Shown here: positions 36,589-49,370 of the stretch, piece after piece
Numbering within the stretch: position 1 is the first letter of the stretch
How the letters are laid out: every line of letters begins with the position of its first letter
NCBI RefSeq assembly: GCF_003590095.1
Contig: NC_039488.1
Coordinates: 10,354,001-10,418,000 of the forward strand
Source of the DNA: Trichoplusia ni
Taxonomy: Eukaryota; Arthropoda; Insecta; Lepidoptera; Noctuidae
Length of the DNA: 64,000 nt
Reading direction: 5' to 3'
Notes under the pieces: model-generated
Database searches by the model: none
Seen by the model: the letters and a program-made list of their open reading frames with translations, nothing else
Told to the model about the DNA's origin: nothing
Translations under genes and position numbers: made by a program

Positions 36589-39500
36589 TTATTATGAAAA
36601 CATTTTATTTATTATATTTCCTGGTGACTTGCAAAACAGGTTATTATGTTGCATAAACCAACATCAGGTACTAGTCTCTCATAAAATCAGCAATAGATTT
36701 TGGCATTATTAACATCTTTTTTGTACATGTAAATGCATCGTAACTTTTGTGATAAGAAAATAAATACACGTTATTATTATACGTCATTGATAAAACTGGT
36801 TCTCTGTAAATAAGATTCTGTTGTTGACCTTACAGTTATTCGCGGAGAAGAATTCCGGTTTTCACTGGACAGTTTTAATGTATTGTATGTTTAATGTTTC
36901 GTTTAAATGTAACTGTTGTGTCGCACTTTTTTTACTAGTTTACGCTACTAATGTGTATTAATGAAAAAATATGTAGATTTAAATCTGAATGAGATAGAAA
37001 AGTTTCCTAAAAAGATAGAAAAGAAGGAGTCCGGTGTTGTTTTGAAGACAAAATTTTTAATTACGGTATTTTGTATACGTTTTTCGTTTCTCATGTTTTA
37101 AAGAGTGTCTAGTATGTTACTCATAATGTTGATGTTTTTTGAGACCTGGATTGTGATATCGATAACACAAAATAATCTATTTATTTAAAAACGCTTTACT
37201 CAGGCATGTTTATTGGACGTGACCAGCTCTGCCACGTCCACATCAGCTCATGATTAAAAATTCTGCTTGGCTCCAAAACTAGTCGAGCTAGCCCGATAAA
37301 TAAGTAATTATAAAGCCACTTCATAAAAGTTATTCCAAAAAAAAGAATAGATTTTAAAAATCGAAAATCGCACATTTTACTTAGGTATATTTTCACTCCA
37401 TTCAAGTTTAATCAAAATCGGTCTAGAAGTTCTTAGTATTGTAAATTTCATCGTCATCGGGTATGAAGCTACTCTGAAAAAGAGAAAAAGAAAGAAATTG
37501 AGTTGCAAAAATCCAACCAGAACGACAAACAAATATACAAACAAGCAAGAAAAGTGAGCGTAACGTGGGAAAATATAATATTGTTTAATTGTATGCATTT
37601 AACTGCTTGAAGTAAATCATAAAGTCGCTTATTTATAAAGCCATTAGAGGTCTTGTTATCAAAGGATTATCAAATTTCACAACGCAATAATCGACTCTTT
37701 GCAGATCAATACTCAAAGTTGAAGTTTGTCGAAAAGCAATAATAACTCAATAACTCTATTATTAGTTTGCGTTCGTAAATTGTGTCCACAATCCAGTTAG
37801 GGATTGTAAAACAGTTGCTTCAGAGTAATTAATTAAACTCAACAAAATATCGTACATACTCTCAAAAGAGTTGTAAATGTGTTTAGTCCCAAGACATAAT
37901 TCAAAAAATTATATTGATGATCTATCCTTCCGCGATAAATGGCCATCGAAAATTGAAAAAAATATTGAAACGGACCAGTAGTTCTCGAGATTAGCGCATT
38001 CAACATGCAAACAATACAGGTTTATAATATTAGTACACAGATAGCTCAACATAAAACATCGATCACATAACAAATGAACTGAAACTTTAACAACAACGAC
38101 ATCAATAATTCACACACTAACAAAACACCCTGTGTTATCAAATTACCGATAATACAAAAAAAAATACATTGAAATACGTGTCTACAGGTCATAACAATAG
38201 TAAATAATAGGGCTCGGATACACAGTCGGGTCACATTCAACTAACCAGGCTTCGGTGGAAAATTGAAAAGTTAACGAGCCTATTCCACGATGCTCGCGTT
38301 TGAAGCAACCACCTTTGTTTTAACGTCGGAACTAAGCCTTATTAACGGGAAATTGCTTTTACTAACATGAAAGGTGTGTCGATGACCTAATTTTTCTTTT
38401 TAAATCTTGCTGGATTTATAGTTGGTTTTTTAGATTGTGATTTGTTGTTGATTGTAAGTAGTGTTTTAAAAGACAGAGAACTCTTATGAAGTGTTTTTGT
38501 TGCTGTCGTCGCTTAGATATCATTGATTACGTAGTAATATTTCTTAAAGTTACAACGTGCAGGAGTTATTTCGTGATGAGTTTTCCAAACCTTATCTTGA
38601 CTAAAAATAAAACAATTGAAGAGTTCGAGAGTGGCGTAGCGCTGTTTTCATTCAGATTTGCCGCTACCACGTAACTTATGAGAAGATCGTAATAGGTATA
38701 ATTTTATATACAAACAGACAAACCAATTTAGGTAAGTGGGTAGTGTTTACCTAGACATCAATAATTTTGTGATGGAGGTCATCTATATAATGTATAATTT
38801 ATATTCTAATCGTCCTTAACCGACTGTAAACAAACAAGTGACTATTTTAATTTAGAGGTAAATAGTAATCATAAGAAAAAACTAAACTGTATAACCTGTA
38901 TAAATTAAAAACCCAAAATCTTTAAGTTATGAAAATAATAAATATCAAACTCCTAACTTTCGCTCTCAGTTATGCCCTGTAATGTCGAATAGCAGCAAAA
39001 GGCCTTTTTTATTTCATGCCTTTGCTACCTATTAGTCCAAAATATGATTCCCAAAACATTATTACTGGATTAACAAAAAATATGCTATAAAATTATAAAA
39101 ACAAATCACAAAAGTAACTTAATTAATTCTTCAGATCACATAATTTCGACGTCCAATCAATGGGATGAAAGGGAAATGTTTTCAGGCACATTGTAACTAA
39201 AAGCCTTTAACTTAATGCTCTAGTCCATTATGAAGTCGACTACCCTCGATCGCAGTTTGCCTAAACGGATATTAAAATTTCCACGAAATGAATTATATTT
39301 TCAAGTGATCGTGATTCTATATCTTGAGTAGAAAATTGAAATGTTTCATTGAACATTGTCGGGGAATCGGGTAGCGTCGGATTTAGAATCCATACCACTA
39401 ACTCGTGAAGTTATGATGTTGGTGTGTGAGAGAGATGGCGCTCTACAGCGTGTAGCTTGTTATCTCGCTTACGCATCTGCAAGTTACTTAGAAAAGTGTT

Positions 39501-40909
39501 GCGTTTGAGGAGCGATTCGCAAACGCTTCAGATAAATGAGTACAGATGATATTACAGATAATTTGCTGTTTGATTAAGGTATATTGGTTATTATTGTGAT
39601 GTATTTTCGTACGCGTATACGTATCGGATTTGTTACGTAATCGTGCGCGTTTAGTATTAATCGGTTTTGACGTGATGTCATTAGTTTTATTGATATGGCT
39701 CGCATTATATGGCGTAATATATATACTTAGGGGATTCGTAAATTGTGTAATTACTTTTACGAGACATGATTGCTACTTAAATAGTAGACACGCTGTCTTT
39801 AAGCGAAGATGTCGCAACTCGCATGTATCTATGGAGTTTCGATACTTTTAAATCTTATAGTGAACAAAATAAAGTTTCTAATGTTAAAGATTTCATAAGG
39901 CATGTGACGAAATGAGAGATACATTTCTACAATTATCTATACAAAAAACTCTTAAAAGTTAAGCATTTATTTGTAACAAACAACAATATTTAGGTCGGAA
40001 ACTATGTAGTATCAAACAGCAACGATGAGAATTCTGCCTGAATTTCATCAAGCAATTTTTGGTGCCAGCCTAATTGGATATAGGGATAAATAAATCAATT
40101 AAATTGTTCCGCTGGCTGGGCCTTCTAATGGCGCTGGATGTTGGTGCGTAAAAACCAATCCAGGATGACCTCTCACCCCTCTACCATTATAATTATTTGA
40201 CGTGAGTCAATAGCTAAACACTCAAGAAATCAATTTAAAATCACCTCAAACTTCATTCTATTCTTCCCATTTCTAAGCTTATAGGAATAAAATATAGATA
40301 CTTAAGTGAGTCTTAAAGTTTTGCAGGTTGTTGAATATACGTTCGGTATTTATTTTGGTAGACAGGGGTCAAGGGATAATGGCGTTATGTTTACAATGAT
40401 TTTATTATTTTACTCTAGAGCCGGGATTTTAAGGGCTATCAAATTTTCGGCACATGTACTTGTAGTAAAGTGATTATTGAGATTGGTATGGGCATTTTGT
40501 TATGGGAGAGACTCACAAACTTCAGGAAGGTGAGAATGTGAGAAGAGGCCTATGCAGTGGAAAATTTAAAGGCTGCTATAAGTTATATGAATCTGGTTGT
40601 TGTGTACTCTTGTAAAAAAAAGATGAACTAACAATTGTAACCTTGTGTTGCGCAGAGTGTGGCATGGTGAACTATTCCACCCGGCTAATCGTAGCTCTGG
40701 TATCGATAGTGATAAATCAGTACCGAAAATTTATCGAAACTAGCTCAATGTTACTCATACCTTTAACTCCAGTTTTAAGTAAGAATAAGTAAATATTGAG
40801 ATGAGGACTTGCGAATACATAGAAAATAAAATGCAATGCATTGGACCCCAAAAAAAAAACAAAGTATTATTTACCTACAAAAGAAAAATACCTAACTTTA
40901 TATTTATCT
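36589..40909. other. No gene seen; one Helitron-like fragment
   Basis: Open frames such as plus 39630-39851 are hydrophobic AT-driven frames without known motifs. The only recognised repeat is at 37925-38042. Confidence 0.55.
37925..38042 (-). repeat. Helitron-like family A, decayed fragment
   Basis: GGACCAGTAGTTCTCGAGAT, TAGCGCATTCAACATG and GGTTTATAATATTAGTACAC match the TC-end half of the family. Confidence 0.55.
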
Positions 40910-41102
40910 TCTAATATATAAAATTCCCGTGTCACGATGTTAGTTACCGTACTCCTCCGAAACCGTTCGAGCGATTTTTATGAAATTTTGTATACATATT
41001 TAGTAGGTCTGAGAATAGAACAACATCTATTTTTCATACCCCTAAAATACATAGAACTCGAAAAACAGCATCCGGCAAAACAACGTTTGCTGGGTCAGCT
41101 AG
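40910..41102 (+). mobile_element. Helitron-like non-autonomous element, family B
   Basis: 193 bp beginning TCTAATATATAAAATTCCCG and ending CGTTTGCTGGGTCAGCTAG followed by T. Internal CGAAACCGTTCGAGCGATTT and GAAATTTTGTATACATATTT are typical of this repeat group. TC and CTAG ends fit a Helitron; the base before TC is T rather than the usual A. Confidence 0.65.
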
Positions 41103-43941
41103 TAACTTTATAAAACTTATATAACTTTATATATAGGTATATACCTAACTTTACTTCAAATATGACATCATTATCTAGTTAATAATTCTACCTATCAATA
41201 TTTAACGTACAATTACAGATTTAAAATGTAAATGTGTATAGCTAACATCGTATGAGCTGTCACGCATAGCTTTTTACATTATTTAGTATTTCGTATTTCC
41301 TATGTCTAGACCGTATCACGGAAGGAATATCAATTGTATTCTCAAAATAAAATAGTGTTAAAGTTGTTACGTAACGATAAAATGCTGTTCTTTTCAAATG
41401 AAATTTTAATCTTTTTGCTACCTCATAACTTCTTAGTTCTTATTTTTTCAAAATCGCCTAAGTGAATATTCGTTACTAACAATTTTGAAATAGTTGCAAA
41501 ACACGGCGACATTACAAATGAACATCATGGGCGTAAGAAAATATCAATTAACAGAACTATACATCAAGTCAAAAGGAATGTAGTCATAGTAACAATTTAA
41601 TTACAATATCTATACAAGAAAGGGTTATTCCAAATGTTTACACAGATCCCCAACCCTCATCAACGACGTATTAAGATATTTCATGCTATCTTCTATAATG
41701 AGAAGAAATTTATATATATCTTGACATTTTAGGACATTACAGGGCTTTACGACTTTTCTAGATAACTAGATGTCAGACCCGGCTCTGGGATGTCTTTTTG
41801 GGGATATACCTTAATAGTAACAGGTTTACAGAATACAGTCATGGCTAAGAAGAACAAGCTTTTGGTCTTAGCCTATTTTAGTAGACAAGTAAAATATGAT
41901 CATCTGAAATGTATTATACTTTAATTTTCCTTTTTTTGTTTTCAAATCAGAATTAAAATGCATTTATTCTTTTTGAATTTGAAAGAATCATCATCATTAT
42001 TATATAGATCAATGATCCACCCTTAATTATCAAAAGTTGCTAAGTGATGCATAGGTAATATTTTTGATAATTATACTCAATATCATAGATTTATTTTGTT
42101 ATAAAATCTATATTATGCATGTATTTAGAACTATATAAGTATGTTTATCAGTTGTCTAGTACTCATAACACAAGCTCTGCTTAATTTGAGACTAGATGGC
42201 GTTGTGTGAATGTTGTCCAATATTATATTATTATTATATCAACCCAGAAAAGAAAATCGCCGAAAACTAGCGCTGTAGCAAGACCGTCACAGTCTTTTAA
42301 TTATTTGCCCCTTTTTTCACCTTCTACTGCTTTATTTACAATCTATATAAACTCTCTAGCGCTATATTTGGTCCTTTACTTCTCATGAATACTGGACTTC
42401 ACTTTAATATGTGTGAGTGCTCCGACTGTGACCAAATCTGATTTGTCTGCAGTGCGTGGCAGTGCGTCCGATTTTCTGCGTCTGTCTGAATACCGGACGA
42501 AGCCGGTTCCATGACTGTCATTTGTCTGAAATGCAACATGTTAGCAGAATAATGAAATTTCTTGTAATTGAGACGGGTATGTTGTAAGTCATGGTTATGT
42601 TGCTTGTTAATAAGTTAAAAACTAATAGACCAATCATAAGTTTCGCGTACTTGACAAATAAAAGTTCAATATTTAATGTGGGAAACCGGGCCCAAGGATT
42701 TTTTTGATACAAAGGATTGCTATTAATTAGAAATAGCTTTTTACTTAGTGGTTGGCTAGAACGTGTGGAATTTTACCTTATTCCTTTGCAAGGCTGAGCA
42801 TAGTTGGTAGTGTATCTTATTAAAGAAGAAGACATGGTATTTTACATCGAACATTAGAATTAAATGAACGAAAAACGTTCAAATTCATCACAAATGCTTG
42901 CACAACATTTGAGTTTAGATTGTCACTTTGACCTAAAGATCATCGCTTGGATGTCAATGGGAATACCCAACAAGTCCAGATCACCACAATTCCCAGTACG
43001 GCTTGACATAATTTCCATCATAATTCATCCGCACAAATCGCAGGCTTCAATCCTAACCCAATAATGTTAATAAGCGGCTTTGTTAGCCCGGGCTTAAAAC
43101 CCTGAACATGTCATGGAGTAGAGCTGGCTGGAGAGTCGTTTATCAGAGCCCGCTCGAGTAGCGGCGTGTAATTAAACGTTGTATACTGTTTGTGGGACTA
43201 TCGAACTATGTGGTTATAATACTAAGTAGACCCTGGTTTTGTATTTCGTTTGTTTCTTTTCTCCTTTTAAAAAGAATGATGGCTATGAATAATAATGGCT
43301 GTGACAGTTTGTCCTTTTTTTAGAACGTATTGTGAAATTTTGATAGTGTTCTATAGTTTGCATTTGTTTTGATTGTAATGTAGAAATTTTATTACACTTT
43401 AGAATTGCAATTAATAAAAATCAGGTGCTTTTGGAATATCAGACAAAAATAAACGTCAAAATAAATCTGCGAAACCCGTTACTGAGAATTCTTTATCGTA
43501 AAATTTTCAATTTGCTGTATAACAATCTTATCCGTATGCCACCCATCCGAACTCTAAACAAACGTGCTGCCTCAGACAAGTGAAATGAAATGCATCGGAG
43601 CCATAGGATTCGTTCCTATGGTCGCGTGAGATGTCAGTGTCGCGTCGAGAGCCGGCTATAGGCTGTCGTCACCGCTTTCCATCTAACTCGACCGTATGTC
43701 ACGCTCATACAAACCTAGATAGTAGATTGAGTATCGGAACTGGGTGCTTCTTTAATTTCCAAAGTAGAGCTACTTTCATTTCATTTCATTTTCATTTGCA
43801 GTTTATTTTTCAGTTATGGTCGACAAATTAATTAGCTTCTTTTGAACTTCTTTTTTTATTTCATATGGTTGGTGTATAAACTAGTGTTGGAGTTTTTAGA
43901 CCATTTGTAGTTCTGCGAACTAGTTTCACATTTTGAAAAGA
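41103..43941. other. No gene seen; one SINE tail and one short palindrome
   Basis: A palindrome CCATAGGA-TTCGT-TCCTATGG is at 43601-43621. The stretch 42410-42530 (GCAGTGCGTCCGATTTTCTG and flanks) is distinct in composition but I cannot name it. Confidence 0.5.
42105..42230 (+). repeat. tRNA-derived SINE, family 2, 3' part
   Basis: ATGCATGTATTTAGAACTAT, AGTATGTTTATCAGTTGTCT, CATAACACAAGCTCTGCTTA and GACTAGATGGCGTTGTGTGA parallel 7660-7785. The tRNA-like head is absent. Confidence 0.75.
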
Positions 43942-44225
43942 AGTAAGGTCTGTGCCGGCGAAGGGCCACTGACACCCCGGGCGAAAATATTGTGGCGCCC
44001 ACTTGAGGGAAGCAATATCAAGTGTTAGTTTTTTGCTGATCCCAAGTAAAATTATATTAAGAATTTCATCTTTCCTTTAGCCTTACGTTTGGCGGTGGAA
44101 GTATTCCACCTCTAGCGCACAGAGCACAGTTCTGAGGGTTTGCGCCAGGAGAGGCAAGAGAATTTGTTGCCCTGGGCCATCGCCCCATCACGCCCCCCCC
44201 CCCTAACGCCGGCACTGAGTATGGT
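43942..44225. mobile_element. hAT-type MITE with 8-bp TSD
   Basis: Element 43950-44217 (268 bp). Left end CTGTGCCGGCGAAGGG and inverted right end CAGTGCCGGCGTTAGG are imperfect terminal inverted repeats. Flanks AGTAAGGT (43942-43949) and AGTATGGT (44218-44225) differ at one base, as expected for an old hAT insertion. The minus-strand frame from 44401, which runs into it, is not a gene. Confidence 0.75.
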
Positions 44226-44531
44226 TTAAAAATAGGGTAAAGGTAAAAAATAGGTATTGGTGTGTGCTGTACTTCGAATCTACCTATGATTCGAAGTGAA
44301 GTGCTCATACTACAGTATGCTTTCACTGAATATACCGTTTTTACGATGTTAAGTGCAAAGTTGGCCGCAGATTCTTTTTTAAATTCATTAACAGTCTTCA
44401 TACGCAGTGAAGAAAAAAAAATATTAATGTAAAAATAATTTTAGTTAATACTCTTTTATTAAAAAGTTGACTGCATTATTAATAAGCTATTGTAAATGAG
44501 CGACATCGCGAACGAACGAACGAAATTAAAG

Positions 44532-44823
44532 GTTTAGAAAATGTAATCATCATTCCCCTGCCCTCATCCCAATTATTTTATTTGGGGTCGGCGCAACATG
44601 TCATATTCTTCCATACCTTCCTATCGGCCGTCATCTCACAAGAAACACTCTTTACAGACATATCGTCTTTCACACAATCCATCCATCGTTTCTTTGGTCG
44701 TCCTCTTCCCCTATATCCATCCACATCCATGCTTAACGCCTTCCTTACCACATGATTTTCATTCCTCCGCATAACATGCCCATACCATGACAGCCGGTTA
44801 CCACGTAGTTTAGAAAATGTAAT
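44532..44823 (-). mobile_element. 5'-truncated RTE-like LINE 3' end with 16-bp TSD
   Basis: GTTTAGAAAATGTAAT is repeated perfectly at 44532-44547 and 44808-44823. The insert 44548-44807 encodes, on the minus strand, LRGNRLSWYGHVMRRNENHV then VRKALSMDVDGYRGRGRPKK and RWMDCVKDDMS, the typical C-terminus of insect RTE-clade reverse transcriptase ORFs. A stop codon, a short 3' UTR and an ATGATGATT-like tail follow. The frame is still open, which suggests a fairly recent insertion; only about the last 75 codons are present, so it is dead. Confidence 0.88.
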
Positions 44824-45112
44824 GTCGAACATAATTATTTTACACGCTATTAAGAAACTAATTCAGTCCTATGAGCTCTTGTACTAAACCCAAACAACCC
44901 TTCAGCAATGTATAAGTCTATTTTCCTTAATGTTCAAATTGAATATTAACATTAAACAAACAGGCTTTTGTTGAACGTTTGTATAAAATTAGGAGTTTCC
45001 AATAAGAGGATTACGATTATAAAATGTTATAATGACGCCTGTAAGTTTAAAATTAATCAGCTTTAGAACAACATTTTAGAAAATGAAATTTTACACGTAT
45101 ATATGTGAAATA

Positions 45113-45670
45113 CTAGCTTTTGCGCGCGACTTTGTCCGCGTGGTTTTTAAGATTAAATCTAGATTGGTTTTTTATTATTAGATACGGCGAACTCAAATTT
45201 TTGTTTGTTTGGCACGGCACCAACACACTTATTTGTTATTGTTCTGTATAATAATAATTTTGTAATTGGAATGACAGCGTGCTGCTGGGGAGTTTGTTGC
45301 ACCGTTTCTTCTCTCACAGCAAAAGCATTTAGGAAGCGGTGATGGGTGGGCGAAACTGGGTGCTGACCAATGTAACCTGACCTTCAAAAAGTGCTACTTA
45401 GTAGCCTAATTTGAATAAATGACTTTTGATTTTATTAGGATTAATAATTTTAGAATGCATGCATCTTCTTTTAAAATTAATATTCTTTACATAATTAATT
45501 ACGGCTCTATTCTTATTGATCATAGCGTGATGGTATATATCCATTAGCATTTTTCAATAAATGGGATATCTTATATTGAAATATAGTTTTGAATCGGACC
45601 ACCGGTTTATAATACCTATTAGCGCGATCAAACAAACAAACAAGCTTTCAGTTTTATAATATTAGGTCAT
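45113..45670 (-). mobile_element. Helitron-like family A copy interrupted by a LINE 3' end
   Basis: CTAGCTTTTGCGCGCGACTT and TGTCCGCGTGGTTTTTAAG lie at the left; ATAGCGTGATGGTATATATC, GCGCGATCAAACAAACAAAC and TTTATAATATTAGG lie at 45520-45665. The two halves of one element are separated by about 300 bp of unrelated LINE sequence. Confidence 0.65.
45190..45445 (+). mobile_element. LINE 3' UTR fragment nested in Helitron-like element
   Basis: ATTGGAATGACAGCGTGCTG, GTTTGTTGCACCGTTTCTTC, TCTCACAGCAAAAGCATTTA and TTTGAATAAATGACTTTTGA form the 3' end of a widespread lepidopteran LINE. Ends are approximate. Confidence 0.65.
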
Positions 45671-46254
45671 AATATATGACTTATATTAATATTACCTAAA
45701 TATTTATTACATTCATTTTATTTTAATCTATTAGAACACTAATGATTAAGCGTTTTATTAAAAATTATAGTTGTTTGAAGTAGGTTCTATGAACTACGAA
45801 AAAATGTTTAACACATTTTGAAAAAGAAAAGCATGAAAAAAGATAAAAGGGACTATTTTCTAAAGTGATCTACGGAGAGCTGTTTAGATCCATACATCTC
45901 CAATTTATTCGTAAAGTGATATTACAATTGTTACGTCTAGACGTTTCAAGCCTTTAGAAATTCTAAAAGACCTTTTTAGTGCGACATTAGATGAGCAGAC
46001 ATATTGGATTATCTACGAAAAACATATTGAAAATATTTGCCAGTGTTTGGCGCGTACTAGGTACATGTTATATTTTGCTTCTGATATAGATTAGATAGAT
46101 CTATAGACCAGATAGCTTCTTAGTAGGTAGTAGATATTATTGTGAGATTTTTTTTCATAATAGAATTTACAGTATCTGTTTTTTTAATAATTTAAGTACA
46201 ATTGAATATTTATGATAAGATATGGTTTTTTGACCCAATAAGAGTAAGCAATTT

Positions 46255-46445
46255 GACTGCTCGGATAGCCGAGTGGTTGAGGTCACGACGCCAAACCCAC
46301 AGAGCGCGACGTGTCGCAGGTTCGATCCCCGCATAGGACAAGCATTTGTGTGATCCACGAATGCTTGTTCTGAGTCTGGGTGTCTTGTGCATGTGATTTT
46401 AATGTCTGTAAAACTCATGCGACACAAGGATTAAAATTATTCCTG
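46255..46445 (+). repeat. tRNA-derived SINE, family 1, best copy
   Basis: The head has pol III-type boxes: TAGCCGAGTGGTTGAGGTCA (A box) and GGTTCGATCCCCGCATAGGA (B box). The body has AGCATTTGTGTGATCCACGA and TGAGTCTGGGTGTC and the end GCGACACAAGGATTAAAATT. It is not an intact tRNA gene: no acceptor stem closes. Four or five further copies are in this window. Confidence 0.85.
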
Positions 46446-46760
46446 CGTCAGGCGTTTAAAAAAAAATGAAATAATACCATCTCGAATTTCTTGTTACGTG
46501 TAAAAAATATATTGTCTACTATGCATAGAATTCGGAAATCAAGTATCAAAATACAAATGATCTCGTGATAACACAAAGCTCATTTTAATAGCATCTGAAA
46601 ACAAAAGAAGCGTCCCGCACCGTGGACTAACTAATGTACTATTCATCCTCTGAATTACCCACTCCACCGGCGTCGACGTCACTCAATTAAAAATGGAATC
46701 AGTTCATTTCGTTTCCCTTTAAAACAATGGCCAAATAAGGCAGACAATATTCTCTTGATG

Positions 46761-47180
46761 TACAGTCAGAAATGAAAGTTCTAGAACGCCTTCGAATGTA
46801 CAAGGTTTTAAGAATGACAACTACTATCTCATCATCCCAGTCTAGAGTTGGCTTCCAGTCTAACCGCTTGCAGGTAAGTACCAGTGTTTTACAAAAAGCG
46901 ACTGCCTATCTGACCTCCTCAACCCAGTTGCCTGGGCAACACGATACCTCTTAGACTGGTGGTTAGACTTTCTAGCTTCTCACTATCCGTAACTTCAAGC
47001 AACTTCAATAATACTATATTTAAAAAGGGCTGTAGGCCGGCAGACTTTTGGTAAAACTTTAAATAAATAAAAAAAATAATTTGTAAAAACAATAAGTATT
47101 TTAACGGGGAATATTGTTTCATATTGTTTTGGCAGTTTATATAATATCTCCGTTTGTTTTTACTTTTGTTTCTGACTGTA
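46761..47180. mobile_element. Tc1/mariner-like MITE with TACAGTCAG termini, carrying a nested repeat
   Basis: TACAGTCAGAAATGAAAG (46761-46778) and the inverted right end TACAGTCAGAAACAAAAG (47163-47180) match at 16 of 18 positions, with TA at both borders. An RTE-like fragment sits inside. The termini share TACAGTCAG with the MITE at 49215-49370. Confidence 0.65.
46820..47000 (-). mobile_element. RTE-like 3' end nested in MITE
   Basis: The reverse complement carries GGTATCGTGTTGCCCAGGCA, ACTGGGTTGAGGAGGTCAGA, TAGGCAGTCGCTTTTTGTAA and TAGACTGGAAGCCAACTCTA and ends GGGATGATGAG; same family as 26395-26594. Confidence 0.7.
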
Positions 47181-49213
47181 GCACGTAATGTAGGCAATAG
47201 AAGACATTGTGATAAAATTAACGACACAATTATTATTCTTTTGGAAAATTCCACGTTTACGCATCACCATTGTTGCTAATTCGCCCATTGTCGAAGTCTT
47301 TTCATTGCGTATCTTTGTTTTAATGATTCCCACTTTTATTATCAAAATTCTTTGGACCCGCATTCGTTTTGTTACGATTCCAGATTGTGAATTGAATCGA
47401 AAGTTAATTAATTTTAGGGTTCATTATGGTGTTTGATAGAAAAAGAAAATTCAATTAATTAGTTAGTAATTAGAAACGTACCTATTGCATAACATAACTG
47501 AAATAAATGAGCGTGTAATCCTCGATGTTTTTTTAATTGGGTAATTTATAATACTGTTAAAATTGAATAAAAAAAAGTATAAAAAAAAAACAAACAAAAG
47601 AGCATTTGAATTTCGAATATAGTCATTTAGTCACCTTGAGCTGCATAATAATAAAAAAAAAGAAATCTTTTATCATTAGAATGGCCGCATGATCGCGTCA
47701 CGTCACTTCCCCGATCTTTACACACTATGAAGGTGACATTAAAGAGTTGCTCGTTCGCTTTGTGAATGATCGATGTTGATGATAACTTTGTGATGGTCTA
47801 GCGGTCCTTCTTTCACTTAAACCAGTTAGCCTCGGGCCAAAGTGTCGTATTACACGAACATAGGGACACGCAAGCAAGGGTAAGTGGTCTCGGGTTAGAA
47901 ATGGTGTGGATTCTTTATGTAGAGCAAAATAGATTGCGATGGCCATTATTTATCTACTTGTTTTTGTTTTTTTTTACTTGAAATGAGCTTTTACTAAGCT
48001 TCTTTACTTTTTAAAATCTCTTGATAAATAGGATCTTAGTAATCTTTACGTATGAAACAGTTATAGGTGCATATGCAAAAAGTATTATTTCATTATGTAA
48101 TAGAAAACTTGCAGACGTTCGTTGTACAAATTGATCTTTCGTTATTTATCTCCAAAAACCTAAAGCTCTGATATTTTGTGATCAGTCAGACCCAAAAAAA
48201 GGAATAGATGTCTCGTATTTTATTTTAATGAATAGTCGATTTCAAAATTAGATTTGTGATAACTTTTTGTTATAATTCTACAGGGTAAACAACTGTGAAT
48301 ACTTCAAGAGTTTGCAATTAAACATACAATACAATGAAAACATGCACACCTCAGACAGGAATAAAAACTGCGAGTCCTGACTAAACGCCATTGCTTTACC
48401 ATCTAAGCTGACTGGTCACTGACCGTATCGTATATTGTATCTTATCTCATGGACTTTAAGAGTATAGAAACAAAATAATTTTCACCAAAAGACGAAAACA
48501 CTCATAAAACGAAATGCAAAACACAACAGAATGAATCAAAGTAAAAACAAAGCTCGCATTCCATCGCGATCATTGGCAAAACGGAGCGTCTAGACAGATT
48601 GTAGACGAAATATGGAGGTCTTATTCTGAGTACCGAGAGTAAAACGATATTAAAACGTTAATGAAACGATATTGTTTTTAGAACGTTGTATTTTAATGCT
48701 CAATTGTTTTGACTGCTTCAGCTACTGTTGGTATTTGCTTTCAAATTACTTAGATAATTAAGACTGTTAATTAATCGTTTATCTTTAAAAGGTATGTACT
48801 ATAAAATTTGCCAACAGTTGTATCTATTTGTGAAACTTCAATAGTTTGATTTGGTTATTGGTCGTATCAAAGCTGGGATAAGTAATTTTAATTAAACAGA
48901 TTTAAATAGAATTTATAGATTAAAAGTACAGAATTCTAGATACAACATGTCTAACTTAATAAAGTCAGAAATAATACATCAATCATGTAGATCACTGACC
49001 TGTAAATGCTTACAAAAACTAAAAAAATAAGTATCTGAAGAATCTTATATACCAATATACCACCTCCATCGTTTTCCTATCGCACGTCCACATAGCGCAT
49101 TCGCCTGCAGTCGGCCAGTGGGCGGTACAATGATAACGGGCAACTGTTTACTTTGTACAAAACCGCGCCCCCTAATGCATCACACTCTTATCTATTCACT
49201 GCACTGCGCTCTG
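47181..49213. other. No gene or repeat recognised
   Basis: AT-rich DNA with A-runs. Short open frames at 47209-47436 (plus) and 47725-47946 (minus) show no known motif. Confidence 0.5.
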
Positions 49214-49214
49214 G

Positions 49215-49370
49215 TACAGTCAGCATCAAAAGGAAATTAACAAAAAAATAAAAAACAAAAGATCAACTAAAATACAATAAAGTTGGTACTAGGATATCTG
49301 TTAGGTCTACATTAAGATTATGATTCAGGTATTTTGTGATTTTTGAACAGAACTTTTGATGCTGACTGTA
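49215..49370. mobile_element. Short Tc1/mariner-like MITE
   Basis: Perfect terminal inverted repeats TACAGTCAGCATCAAAAG (49215-49232) and its complement (49353-49370); TA at each border is the likely target duplication. Internal 120 bp is AT-rich and non-coding. Confidence 0.75.

Noticed and set aside
46255..46330. tRNA gene
   Set aside because: A and B boxes are present but the arms do not close into a cloverleaf and the same body follows in other copies, so it is a SINE head.
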